Positions 27,063-35,634 of a stretch of 64,000 bases of DNA are shown piece by piece. Under the pieces are notes generated by a model, which worked only from the letters and a program-made list of their open reading frames with translations, was not told the DNA's origin and did no database searches. Numbering within the stretch: position 1 is the first letter of the stretch; each line of letters begins with the position of its first letter. Made by a program: the position numbers and the translations under genes. Source of the stretch: Leucobacter chinensis (lineage in GTDB: Bacteria; Actinomycetota; Actinomycetes; Actinomycetales; Microbacteriaceae); NCBI RefSeq assembly GCF_019049105.1, contig NZ_JAHQZR010000008.1, positions 1 to 64,000 of the forward strand, written 5' to 3'.

Positions 27063-28058
27063 GTGCAGATACCGCTCACAGAGCTCAGGGGAATTGAACG
27101 CGAGCGTGAGATTCCCTTCGGTGAACTCATCGAAATTATTGAACTTGCGATTCAGCAGGCATACGTCAAGCACGCACTCGAGCGTGGGCTCGGCACCATC
27201 GATGCCGAAGACGTGAGCGTGACCGTCGACCGTAAGAGCGGCGCCGTGAGCGTGCTCGTTCCAGAGCGCGACGCTGACGAGAACGTCATTGGCCAGGCTC
27301 CAGTGAACATGGATGACTTCGGGCGCATCGCCGCGGGGGCCGCGAAGCAGGTTATCTCGCAGCGCCTCAGGGACATCGCCGACGACGTTGTGCTCGGCGA
27401 GTTCCGCAACAAAGAGGGCGAGATCGTTTCGGGCGTCGTGCAGCAGGGGCCAAACCCGCGCATGGTGCACGTTGATCTCGGCACGATCGAGGCAATCTTG
27501 CCTCCCGAAGAGCAGGTGCCGGGTGAGGACTACTCGCACGGCGCGCGCATTCGCGTGTACATCACGTCGGTCGCCAAGGGGCTGAAGGGCCCGCAGGTGA
27601 TCGTTTCGCGCACGCACCCGCAGCTCGTGCGCAAGCTCTTCGCACTGGAGGTTCCCGAGATTGCCGACGGCACGGTTGAGATTGTGTCGCTCGCGCGCGA
27701 GGCAGGCCACCGCTCGAAGGTTGCCGTGAAGTCGAATGATCCTGCGATCAACGCTAAGGGAACCTGCATCGGCGAGATGGGGCGTCGCGTGCGTGCCGTC
27801 ATGGCCGAGCTCGGCGAAGAGAAGATTGACATTGTCGACTACTCGCCGAACCTCACGACCTTCGTGGCTAACGCGCTTTCGCCGGCAAAGGTGACCGACA
27901 CCTTCATGCTGAACGAAGACCTCAAACAGGTTCGCGCGCTCGTGCCCGATTTCCAGCTCTCGCTCGCGATCGGCAAAGAGGGGCAGAACGCCCGTCTCGC
28001 CGCGAAATTGACCGGGGCAAAAATCGACATTCAGCCAGACTCAGTGATGGATGAATAA
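27063..28058 (+). CDS. nusA: transcription termination/antitermination factor NusA
   Basis: A 331-residue NusA of the short actinobacterial form. It has the N-terminal RNA-polymerase-binding domain (to about residue 125), an S1 domain (starting near VVSGVVQQGPNPRM), and two KH domains (the second with LSLAIGKEGQNARLAAKLTG, quoted in part), with no acidic C-terminal repeats. GTG 27063 is preceded by a textbook AGGAGG. It heads the nusA-ylxR-infB run. It modulates pausing, termination and antitermination on rRNA operons. Confidence 0.95.
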   Translation: MQIPLTELRGIEREREIPFGELIEIIELAIQQAYVKHALERGLGTIDAEDVSVTVDRKSGAVSVLVPERDADENVIGQAPVNMDDFGRIAAGAAKQVISQRLRDIADDVVLGEFRNKEGEIVSGVVQQGPNPRMVHVDLGTIEAILPPEEQVPGEDYSHGARIRVYITSVAKGLKGPQVIVSRTHPQLVRKLFALEVPEIADGTVEIVSLAREAGHRSKVAVKSNDPAINAKGTCIGEMGRRVRAVMAELGEEKIDIVDYSPNLTTFVANALSPAKVTDTFMLNEDLKQVRALVPDFQLSLAIGKEGQNARLAAKLTGAKIDIQPDSVMDE

Positions 28059-28070
28059 GTAGCTGGTACG

Positions 28071-28331
28071 ATGGAAGCGATCCGATCTTGCGTTGGGTGC
28101 GGTGTGCGCGCTTCGAGGGGCTCTTTGCTCCGAGTCGTGGAGCGCAATGGCCGTGTAGTGATCGATGAGGGGGCTTGTCTTCCTGGTCGTGGCGCATGGC
28201 TTCACCGCAGCCGAGCATGTATCGAACGAGCGATGACCCGCGGGGGCTTCCCGAGGGCGTTGCGGGTGTCAGTCAAACTCGACACCGCCGAACTAGAGAA
28301 CAGGCTAGAAACGATGATGGACAACTCATGA
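28071..28331 (+). CDS. ylxR: YlxR (RnpM) family RNA-binding protein
   Basis: An 86-residue DUF448 protein with the family marks RSCVGCG near the N-terminus and GRGAWLHRS in the middle. It lies between nusA and infB, its conserved position. Relatives bind RNA, and the Bacillus protein modulates RNase P. ATG 28071 is 12 bases after the nusA stop. Confidence 0.9.
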   Translation: MEAIRSCVGCGVRASRGSLLRVVERNGRVVIDEGACLPGRGAWLHRSRACIERAMTRGGFPRALRVSVKLDTAELENRLETMMDNS

Positions 28332-28407
28332 GTGGCTCAAAATGAGGCCCGTCAAATAACTATGGTTCCCGCTGCTGTCTAGCGTGAACCACCTAGACAG
28401 GAGAGAA

Positions 28408-31203
28408 GTGGCAAACCCACGCGTACACGAAATTGCTGCCGAATTGGGCATTGAAAGCAAGGTCGTACTAGCAAAACTTGAAGAGATGGGTGAGTTCGTG
28501 AAAGCGAGCTCTTCCAGCGTTGCGCCTCCGGTTGCACGCAAAGTCAAAAACCTTTTGAAAGAATCGGGCGTCACGAGCGGTTCAGACGCTCAAGGCGAGG
28601 CAAAGCCACAGGCAAAGCCAAGCCCCGCGAAGCCCGGTGCCGCAAAGCCTGGCGCTGCGAAGCCCGGGTCGGCGAAGCCCGGTGCCGCAAAGCCAGCCGC
28701 TGCCAAGCCCGCAAACGCGAAGCCAGTGAGCCCCGCGGCAGCCAACAAGGCTGCCGAGAAGCCCGCTGAGAAAGCAACTCCCGCGGCAAAGCCTGCCGCA
28801 CAGAAGCCTGCTGCGGCTGACGCACAGGCATCCGCTCCGAAGCCAGGCGGCCCGAAGCCCGCGGCTGCAAAGCCCGGCGCTGCGAAGCCAGCTGATGCCA
28901 AGGGGCAGGCACCACGTCCCGGCAATAATCCGTTTTCGACGAACCAGGGTATGGCGATTCCTCGCCCGCCGCGTCCCGGTAACAACCCGTTCTCGTCGAG
29001 CCAGGGCATGGGCAAGCGCCCGAACCCCGGAAACATTCCGCGCCCACAGGCTCCACGCCCAGGTTCACCTCGCCCCGGCGCTCCACGCCCCGGTCAGGGT
29101 GGCGGCGGCAGGCCACGCCCGGGTGCTCCGCGCCCAGGGCAGGGACAAGGCCAGGGTCAGGGGCAGGGCCAGGGCGCACGCCCAGGTCAGGGCGGTGGCC
29201 CCGGTGGCTTCGGCGCTCCACGCCCAGGCGGCGGCTTCCCAGGTCGCGGCCGTCCCGGCCGTGGCGCAGGTACCGCTGGCGCGTTTGGCCGTGGCGGGTC
29301 GAAGGGCAAGGCGCGCAAGTCGAAGCGGGCAAAGCGGCAAGAATTTGAGATGCGCGAGGCACCGTCGATTGGTGGCGTTCAGGTACCACGCGGCAACGGA
29401 TCAACTCCGATCCGCCTTCGCCGAGGCGCATCACTTGCCGATTTCGCTGACAAGATCGATACGAGCGCCTCAAACCTCGTGACGATTCTCTTTCACCTCG
29501 GTGAAATGGCAACGGCAACCGAGTCGCTTGACGAGTCGACCTTCGAGATTCTCGGAGACGAGCTCGGCTACAAGATTCAGGTCGTTTCGCCAGAAGACGA
29601 AGACCGCGAGCTGCTCGAGGGCTTCGACATCGATATCGAGGCTGAGCTTGAAGAAGAGAGCGACGACGTTCTCGAGGCACGCCCACCGGTCGTGACCGTG
29701 ATGGGTCACGTTGACCACGGTAAGACGAGCCTGCTCGATGCGATTCGCAAGGCAGACGTTGGGGGCGGCGAGGCCGGTGGCATCACCCAGCACATCGGTG
29801 CTTACCAGGTGCACACCACGCACGACGGCAACGACCGTGCGATCACCTTCATCGATACCCCGGGTCACGAGGCGTTCACCGCTATGCGTGCTCGTGGTGC
29901 CCAGGTTACCGACATCGCGATCCTCGTGGTTGCGGCCGATGACGGCATCATGCCGCAGACGATTGAGGCGTTGAACCACGCGCAGTCGGCCGGCGTGCCG
30001 ATCGTTGTCGCAGTGAACAAGGTCGATAAAGACGGTGCAAACCCAGCCAAGGTGCGTCAGCAGCTCACCGAGTTCAACCTCGTCGCTGAAGAGTACGGTG
30101 GCGACGTCATGTTCGTCGACGTTTCGGCGAAGCAGGGCATGGGCATCAACGAACTGCTCGACGCAGTGCTGCTCACCGCCGACGCTGGTCTCGACCTGCG
30201 CGCGAACCCCGATAAAGAGGCTCGTGGCGTCGCGATTGAGGCGAAGCTCGACAAGGGCCGCGGTGCTGTTGCAACCGTGCTCATCGAGTCGGGTACGCTG
30301 CGCGTTGGTGACGCGATCGTCGCAGGCATGGCCTACGGCCGTGTGCGCGCCATGAGTGACGAGAACGGTGACGCCGTGCTCGAGGCAGGGCCTTCACGCC
30401 CCGTGCTCGTTCAGGGCCTGTCGACCGTGCCACGCGCTGGTGACTCGTTCATCGTGACGAGCGAAGACCGCACCGCACGCCAGATCGCTGAGAAGCGTGA
30501 GGCTGCAGAGCGTAACGCACAGCTCGCGAAGGCACGCAAGCGCATCAGCCTTGAAGACTTCACGAAGGCACTTGAAGATGGCAAGGTTGAGGCACTCAAC
30601 CTCATCATCAAGGGTGACGTTTCGGGTGCTGTTGAGGCACTGGAAGAGTCGCTCATGAAGATCGAGGTCGACGACTCGGTTCAGCTGCGTATTCTGCACC
30701 GCGGTGTTGGTGCGATTACCGCCAGCGACATCGACCTTGCAACGATCGACAACGCCATTGTCATCGGCTTCAACGTGCGCCCCGACGTCAAGGCTCGCGA
30801 GCGTGCAGCACGCGAGGGTATCGACATTCGTTTCTACAACGTGATCTACAGCGCTCTCGAAGACATCGAGAACTCGCTGAAGGGCATGCTGAAGCCAGAA
30901 TACGAAGAGGTGCAGTCGGGCGTCGCCGAGATTCGCGAAGTGTTCCGCTCATCGAAGTTCGGCAACATTGCCGGCGTTATCGTGCGCAGCGGCACCATCA
31001 CTCGAAATGCCAAGGCTCGCGTGATTCGCAACGGCGTTGTTCTCGCCGACGGTCTCGCGATCGAGTCACTGCGTCGCTTCAAGGATGACGTTACTGAGGT
31101 GAAGACCGACTACGAATGTGGTATCGGCCTCGGCACCTTCAACGACATTCAAGAGGGTGACGAAATCGAAACCACAGAGATGGTTGAGAAGCCCCGCGAT
31201 TAA
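28408..31203 (+). CDS. infB: translation initiation factor IF-2
   Basis: A 931-residue IF-2 with an N-terminal helix domain ([14 protein letters not shown]), a long low-complexity linker rich in AKPGA and RPG repeats (about residues 55-310), and the GTPase core: G1 GHVDHGKT (433-440), G3 DTPGH (483-487), G4 NKVD (537-540). GTG 28408 has AGGAG a few bases upstream and matches the family's start; an earlier in-frame GTG at 28384 overlaps that site. It places initiator tRNA on the 30S subunit. The linker holds a duplicated [13 protein letters not shown] type block. Confidence 0.96.
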   Translation: MANPRVHEIAAELGIESKVVLAKLEEMGEFVKASSSSVAPPVARKVKNLLKESGVTSGSDAQGEAKPQAKPSPAKPGAAKPGAAKPGSAKPGAAKPAAAKPANAKPVSPAAANKAAEKPAEKATPAAKPAAQKPAAADAQASAPKPGGPKPAAAKPGAAKPADAKGQAPRPGNNPFSTNQGMAIPRPPRPGNNPFSSSQGMGKRPNPGNIPRPQAPRPGSPRPGAPRPGQGGGGRPRPGAPRPGQGQGQGQGQGQGARPGQGGGPGGFGAPRPGGGFPGRGRPGRGAGTAGAFGRGGSKGKARKSKRAKRQEFEMREAPSIGGVQVPRGNGSTPIRLRRGASLADFADKIDTSASNLVTILFHLGEMATATESLDESTFEILGDELGYKIQVVSPEDEDRELLEGFDIDIEAELEEESDDVLEARPPVVTVMGHVDHGKTSLLDAIRKADVGGGEAGGITQHIGAYQVHTTHDGNDRAITFIDTPGHEAFTAMRARGAQVTDIAILVVAADDGIMPQTIEALNHAQSAGVPIVVAVNKVDKDGANPAKVRQQLTEFNLVAEEYGGDVMFVDVSAKQGMGINELLDAVLLTADAGLDLRANPDKEARGVAIEAKLDKGRGAVATVLIESGTLRVGDAIVAGMAYGRVRAMSDENGDAVLEAGPSRPVLVQGLSTVPRAGDSFIVTSEDRTARQIAEKREAAERNAQLAKARKRISLEDFTKALEDGKVEALNLIIKGDVSGAVEALEESLMKIEVDDSVQLRILHRGVGAITASDIDLATIDNAIVIGFNVRPDVKARERAAREGIDIRFYNVIYSALEDIENSLKGMLKPEYEEVQSGVAEIREVFRSSKFGNIAGVIVRSGTITRNAKARVIRNGVVLADGLAIESLRRFKDDVTEVKTDYECGIGLGTFNDIQEGDEIETTEMVEKPRD

Positions 31204-31212
31204 TCACGATTG

Positions 31213-31249
31213 AGAGGGGGCGGGGCACACCGCCCCGCCCCCTCTTTTT
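31213..31249 (+). terminator. strong hairpin terminator between infB and rbfA
   Basis: A perfect 14-bp stem (AGAGGGGGCGGGGC, 31213-31226, with its complement at 31232-31245) around a five-base loop, followed by a T-run. It stands only 24 bases before the rbfA start, so it would cut most read-through from infB. Confidence 0.92.
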
Positions 31250-31272
31250 CTATCTCAGATAGGAGAACAGCA

Positions 31273-31701
31273 ATGACTAGCCCACGCGTAGGGAAAGTTG
31301 CTGAGCGTATTCAGCAGATTCTGTCGCTTCGCCTGCAAAAGGGTCTTCGTGATCCGAGGCTTGGCTTCGTCACCATCACTGACGTGCGGGTGACCGGTGA
31401 CCTGCAGCACGCGAGCGTGTTCTACACCGTGTACGGTACCGACGAAGAGCGTGCAGACTCGGCCGCGGCCCTCAAAGCGGCGACCGGTATGCTGCGCAGC
31501 GAGGTCGGCCGAGAGCTCGGCATTCGTCTGACGCCCACGCTCGAGTTCATCGCCGACGAGCTGCCTGAAAACGCGCAGCAGATGACGACGCTGCTCGACG
31601 AGGCGAAGCGCCGCGACGCAGAGGCGGCAGAGCTTGCAAAGAACGCCTCATACGCGGGCGATGAGCACGCGTACAAGAGCGACGAGACCGAGAACGACTA
31701 G
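31273..31701 (+). CDS. rbfA: 30S ribosome-binding factor A
   Basis: A 142-residue RbfA with the KH-like core: RVGKVAERIQQILS at the start, LRDPRLGFVTITDVRVTGDLQ split across residues 25-45, and LTPTLEFIADELPENA. It matures the 16S rRNA 5' end and the 30S subunit. AGGAG lies eight bases before ATG 31273. A strong terminator lies between it and infB, so it must rely on read-through or a promoter inside infB. Confidence 0.94.
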   Translation: MTSPRVGKVAERIQQILSLRLQKGLRDPRLGFVTITDVRVTGDLQHASVFYTVYGTDEERADSAAALKAATGMLRSEVGRELGIRLTPTLEFIADELPENAQQMTTLLDEAKRRDAEAAELAKNASYAGDEHAYKSDETEND

Positions 31702-31709
31702 AACGCGAC

Positions 31710-32597
31710 TTACGGCAGCTGCAGTTCTTCGCCCTGACGCACGATGAGCCCATCGCTCACGAGTGATGCAAGGGCGCGCGTTGGCTGCTCGTCGTCGCTG
31801 AGCGGCCCCGAACGGGCCGCTTCGAGGGCCTCGGCTGGGAAGACCCCGGCCGAGGCCTTTCGCATGAGCGCCATGATGCGGCCTCGCACCTGCCGGTCGC
31901 TACCGTCAAAGCGGGCCTGCTTTGGGCGCTTCTCTGGCGCGTTGTCTGGGTAGCCAGCTGCAGCCCAGCGGCACGAATCGGCAATGGGGCAGACCTCGCA
32001 GCGTGGCGCGCGTGCCGTGCAAATGACGGCACCGAGCTCCATGATGGCCGCGTTGAAGGTGGCCGCTTCGGCACGGTCATGAGGCAAAATCTCTTCGAGG
32101 TCGGCGAGATCGCGGTCGGCGGGCATGCCTGCCTGCGCGATGCCGTGCCGCGCTCTTGCGAGCACCCTGCGTGTGTTCGTGTCGACGACCGGGTGACGCT
32201 CGCCGTAAGCGAAGGCTGCCACGGCCCTGGCCGTGTAAGTGCCGACGCCGGGAAGCGCGAGGAGGGCTTCGACGTCGCTCGGCACCACGTTGTCGTGCTC
32301 GGTCGCAATGATCTCGGCCGTGCGGTGAAGCCACAGCGCTCGCCTCGGGTAGCCGAGGCGATCCCACGCTTTGACCGCCTCGCCCGGCGCCTCGGCCGCG
32401 AGCTGGGCAGCAGATGGCCAGCGCTCGATCCACATTTGCCATCGCGGCGCGACGCGTTCGACCTGTGTCTGCTGCGACATGAATTCTGAAACGAGCACAC
32501 CCCACGCGGTCACCTCGGGGTGACGCCAGGGCAGGGGCCTCGCTTCAGCGCGAAACCAGGTGTTCAGGCGCTGTGAAAGGTCGTCATCAGAAAGCAC
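31710..32597 (-). CDS. mutY: A/G-specific adenine glycosylase MutY
   Basis: A 295-residue base-excision enzyme that removes adenine opposite 8-oxoguanine. It shows PLPWR and the SEFMSQQTQV segment, the helix-hairpin-helix LPGVGTYTA, the catalytic Asp in VVDTNTRRV, and a 4Fe-4S cluster motif C-x6-C-x2-C-x5-C (CTARAPRCEVCPIADSC). The C-terminal region is shorter than the full MutT-like domain of E. coli MutY, as is common in actinobacteria. The start is GTG 32597, with TAGGGT ending six bases upstream (leaderless context). Confidence 0.93.
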   Translation of the reverse strand: MLSDDDLSQRLNTWFRAEARPLPWRHPEVTAWGVLVSEFMSQQTQVERVAPRWQMWIERWPSAAQLAAEAPGEAVKAWDRLGYPRRALWLHRTAEIIATEHDNVVPSDVEALLALPGVGTYTARAVAAFAYGERHPVVDTNTRRVLARARHGIAQAGMPADRDLADLEEILPHDRAEAATFNAAIMELGAVICTARAPRCEVCPIADSCRWAAAGYPDNAPEKRPKQARFDGSDRQVRGRIMALMRKASAGVFPAEALEAARSGPLSDDEQPTRALASLVSDGLIVRQGEELQLP

Positions 32598-32691
32598 GCA
32601 ACTACCCTACTGCGTGGGCGCCGTCTTGGCCTGTCAGGTGCTGCGTGCGATACCATCGACACCGGTACAAACGAGTGTGAACGGAGCCGCG

Positions 32692-33693
32692 ATGGTCAAC
32701 GGAATTCTCTTCGTCGATAAAGATGAGGAGTGGACGAGTCATGACGCCGTCGCCAAAGCGCGAAGGGTGCTCGGTACCCGCAAGGTCGGGCACGCGGGCA
32801 CGCTCGACCCCATGGCCACCGGCCTGCTCACGCTCGGGGCGGGGCCGTCAACGAGGCTGCTCACCCACATGGTCGGGCTCGACAAAACCTACACGGCGAC
32901 GATTCGCTTGGGTGAGGCGACGTTGAGCGATGACCGCATGAGCGAGGTGACTGAGACCGCGCCAGAAGGGGCTGTCGAAGCCCTTACCGCCGAGCGGATC
33001 GAAGCCGCAGTCGAGTTGTTGCGTGGCGATATTACACAGGTTCCGAGCAAAGTGAGCGCCATTCGGGTTGATGGCAAACGCTCGTACGACCGGGTGCGCT
33101 CTGGCGAAGAGGTCGAGCTCAAAGGCCGCCCCGTCACGATCTTCGCGTTCGTTGTTCACGAGTTGCGCCAGGCAAAAGGATCGGCCGGCCAGCCCGTGCT
33201 CGATCTCGACGTCACGGTGCACTGCTCGTCAGGAACCTACATTCGGGCGCTCGCACGCGACCTGGGCTCAGAGCTCGGGGTTGGCGGGCACCTGACGGCG
33301 CTGCGTCGCACCGCCGTGGGGCCGTTTCGCCTGGCAGACCACCGTGAACTGGAAGCCCCTCTGCTCGGCGACGAAGCGCGGGCGTCACGGCGTACCCCCG
33401 TCACGGTTGACGCTGTCACGACCAAGGGCCTCGCTGACGGGCACGGGGCTGAGAGCGCGGTCACGCCGACAGCGGTCGCGAGAGCGCTCTTTGACGTCAT
33501 CGAGCTTGATGAGCAGCGTGCGATCGACCTGTCGAATGGCAAGCGGCCCGATGCGGATCGCGACGATGTTGCGCTTGCGGCTGCGATAGGACCGGAAGAG
33601 TGGCTCGTTGGCCTCGTGTCGGTGGTTAAGGGCAGAATCAAAGCGGTGACCAACTTTCCAGCGCCGTCAACGAATGAGAAAGGCCAGCAATGA
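32692..33693 (+). CDS. truB: tRNA pseudouridine(55) synthase TruB
   Basis: A 333-residue pseudouridine synthase with the catalytic Asp39 in HAGTLDPMATG, the KTYTATIRLG strand and the GTYIRALARDLG motif, plus a C-terminal extension. It makes pseudouridine 55 in the T-loop of tRNA. I chose ATG 32692, which has GGAG at seven bases; an in-frame GTG at 32677 with TACAAA ending five bases before it could be a leaderless start. It overlaps the next gene by four bases (ATGA). Confidence 0.94.
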   Translation: MVNGILFVDKDEEWTSHDAVAKARRVLGTRKVGHAGTLDPMATGLLTLGAGPSTRLLTHMVGLDKTYTATIRLGEATLSDDRMSEVTETAPEGAVEALTAERIEAAVELLRGDITQVPSKVSAIRVDGKRSYDRVRSGEEVELKGRPVTIFAFVVHELRQAKGSAGQPVLDLDVTVHCSSGTYIRALARDLGSELGVGGHLTALRRTAVGPFRLADHRELEAPLLGDEARASRRTPVTVDAVTTKGLADGHGAESAVTPTAVARALFDVIELDEQRAIDLSNGKRPDADRDDVALAAAIGPEEWLVGLVSVVKGRIKAVTNFPAPSTNEKGQQ

Positions 33694-34064
33694 TCCACTG
33701 GTATGCCGTGATAACGATGATCGTCTCGTTCATCGGCGCGGTGCTTTCACTCGGGGTGTTCACCACGAAGCGGGGGCCCAATGACTTTTCGATCTTGCCG
33801 GTCGTCGCGACCGCGGTGCTGCTCGTTGTGCAAGTGATCATCATGATCGTCGCACCGCTCACCGGCAACCCTGCCGAGGGCGACATGCTCGAGATCTGGA
33901 TGTATATGATCGTTGCCGTTGCGCTTCCCATCGGTACCGGTATTTGGGCGCTCGTTGACAAGACGAAGTGGGCCAATCTTGTGCTGTCGGTCATGCAACT
34001 TGCCGTGCTCGTGATGACGTGGCGCATGCTCGTACTGTGGTTTGGAACACCGTCAGGCTTCTAA
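33690..34064 (+). CDS. small four-helix membrane protein, unknown function
   Basis: A 124-residue protein that consists almost wholly of four hydrophobic helices (about residues 5-25, 37-57, 70-85 and 97-117) with short polar loops. Its start overlaps the truB stop (ATGA), so it is translated with truB. I do not recognise a family; its conserved place between truB and ribF cannot be judged from one genome. Confidence 0.65.
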   Translation: MIHWYAVITMIVSFIGAVLSLGVFTTKRGPNDFSILPVVATAVLLVVQVIIMIVAPLTGNPAEGDMLEIWMYMIVAVALPIGTGIWALVDKTKWANLVLSVMQLAVLVMTWRMLVLWFGTPSGF

Positions 34065-34090
34065 ACACACAGAAGCGTTACACTTGGGGC

Positions 34091-34549
34091 GTGTCATCTG
34101 AAATCCTTTCGCAACAGAACGAGCCGCACTCACACGAGAAGGGCGAGGGTTCTGACGCCGAACGGTTGACCGGGCTGGCCAAGGTGCTCATTGCCGTGTA
34201 CCTTGTGCTGGCGGTTGCCGCGACGTTCAGATCGGTTTACCAAATCCTGACGAAGTTCGACGAAGCCCCACTCGCGTACGTGCTCTCGGCCGTTGCCGGT
34301 GTGGTGTACATCGTGGCATCGATCGCGCTCATTAAACGCCGTGGCGTGTGGCGCAAGGTCGCCTGGGTCGCGCTGAGCTTCGAGCTCATCGGTGTCGTTG
34401 TTGTGGGTGTTCTGAGCGTGACGGCCCCGAGCCTCTTTGCTCACCCCTCGGTCTGGTCTGGCTTCGGCTCTGGCTATGGCTATATTCCCCTGGTGCTGCC
34501 GGTGCTCGGCCTCATTTGGCTCGCCCGCACAAGAAAGAGTGGTTCATGA
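34091..34549 (+). CDS. small membrane protein before ribF, unknown function
   Basis: A 152-residue protein with a hydrophilic, acidic N-terminus of about 30 residues and then four membrane helices (LIAVYLVLAVAAT, YVLSAVAGVVYIVASIA, VAWVALSFELIGVVVVGV, YIPLVLPVLGLIWLA). The start is GTG 34091; TACACT at 34079-34084 ends six bases before it, suggesting leaderless expression from its own promoter. It overlaps ribF by four bases (ATGA). Similar unnamed integral proteins often precede ribF in Microbacteriaceae, as far as I recall; no function is known to me. Confidence 0.7.
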   Translation: MSSEILSQQNEPHSHEKGEGSDAERLTGLAKVLIAVYLVLAVAATFRSVYQILTKFDEAPLAYVLSAVAGVVYIVASIALIKRRGVWRKVAWVALSFELIGVVVVGVLSVTAPSLFAHPSVWSGFGSGYGYIPLVLPVLGLIWLARTRKSGS

Positions 34550-35475
34550 CCCGTTCGAGCGTCATTGCAATAGGCAAGTTCGAGGGCGTGCACCGAGGCC
34601 ACCAGCATATTCTTGCTCGGCTCATTGAAGAGGCGGCAGCGCGCGACGCCGAGGCGGTCGTGTTTACATTCACGCAAAACCCCCTGAGTTACCTCAACCC
34701 GGCCAAGTGCCCGAAGCCACTCATGAGCCCCGAACAGCGGGCCCAGACGTTGCTTGATGTTGGCATCGACCGGGTGATCATGGTCGATTTCGACGAGCCC
34801 TTTGCGACGCTGAGCCCTGAAGCCTTTGTGAAGCAGGAGCTCGTCGGGGCAAATCACGTCACTCACGTGATCGTTGGCGATGACTTTCGCTTCGGTTCAA
34901 AGGCAGCCGGCACGCCCGAGGTGCTCGCCGAGCTCGGAAAAGAGCTTGGCTTCAGCGTCGAGGTTATTGATGAGGTTGCCGACGCCGAGTTTGGCCGTAT
35001 CTCATCGAGCCGCATTCGCCAGGCGCTCGACGAGGGTGACGTCGAGCTTGCGGCCAGACTGCTGGGTGCGCCGCACCAGGTTCGTGGCCTTGTCGTTCAC
35101 GGCGATGCCCGTGGGCGTGAACTCGGTTTTCCGACAGCGAACTTGGGTCCCTTTGACGGGGCTACACAGGTCGACGGCTATGTGCCTGCCGACGGCGTGT
35201 ATGGCGGCATCGCGATGGTTCAGGGTGAGCCCGTGGTTGCTGCAATCTCGGTTGGCAACAACCCGACGTTTACCCCCGAGGGGCAGTCGCGGGTCGAAGC
35301 CTATCTGCTCGACTTCGAGGGCGATATTTACGGTGAAGAGATCACCATCGACTTCACGCACCGCATTCGTGACATGGTCGCCTTTACGGGCATCGAAGCG
35401 CTCATCGAAACGATGAACAACGATGTTGCTCGGGTGCGCGACCTCGTACAGTTCGAGCTTGAACACGAAGACTAA
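34546..35475 (+). CDS. ribF: bifunctional riboflavin kinase/FAD synthetase
   Basis: A 309-residue RibF. The N-terminal FAD synthetase domain carries IGKFEGVHRGHQ and the nucleotidyltransferase GRISSSRIR motif; the C-terminal riboflavin kinase domain carries GRELGFPTANL and GVYGGIA. It turns riboflavin into FMN and then FAD. It begins inside the stop of the preceding membrane protein gene, so the two are translationally coupled. rpsO, often next in this cluster, does not follow. Confidence 0.94.
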   Translation: MTRSSVIAIGKFEGVHRGHQHILARLIEEAAARDAEAVVFTFTQNPLSYLNPAKCPKPLMSPEQRAQTLLDVGIDRVIMVDFDEPFATLSPEAFVKQELVGANHVTHVIVGDDFRFGSKAAGTPEVLAELGKELGFSVEVIDEVADAEFGRISSSRIRQALDEGDVELAARLLGAPHQVRGLVVHGDARGRELGFPTANLGPFDGATQVDGYVPADGVYGGIAMVQGEPVVAAISVGNNPTFTPEGQSRVEAYLLDFEGDIYGEEITIDFTHRIRDMVAFTGIEALIETMNNDVARVRDLVQFELEHED

Positions 35476-35522
35476 ACGCTCCTGATCACTCGCCCAAGTT
35501 GGTGACGTATCCTGTAAGCTGA

Positions 35523-35588
35523 ATGCGACCCTCCTGGTCGCCGTTCGACGAACGAGTCAGGCCAGGGCGCTCATTCTTTCTTTCGTGA
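35523..35588 (+). CDS. possible 21-residue leader ORF before the SNF2 helicase gene
   Basis: A short ATG frame (MRPSWSPFDERV...) lies in the 159-base gap before the helicase gene. TATCCT at 35508-35513 ends nine bases before its ATG. The same stretch can form three small hairpins (GCGACC/GGTCGC at 35526-35542, CGTTC/GAACG at 35544-35556, CGTGACA/TGTCACG at 35584-35605). There is no ribosome-binding site. It could be chance. Confidence 0.2.
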   Translation: MRPSWSPFDERVRPGRSFFLS

Positions 35589-35634
35589 CAAAGTTTTGTG
35601 TCACGCACGCTCGCACCACAGCATCAGGAGACGT

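Noticed and set aside
28571-29686. 371-codon open frame antisense to infB
   Set aside because: It runs through the repetitive linker of infB, is made of arginine/serine-rich repeats, and has no family features. It is a shadow of the repeat codons.
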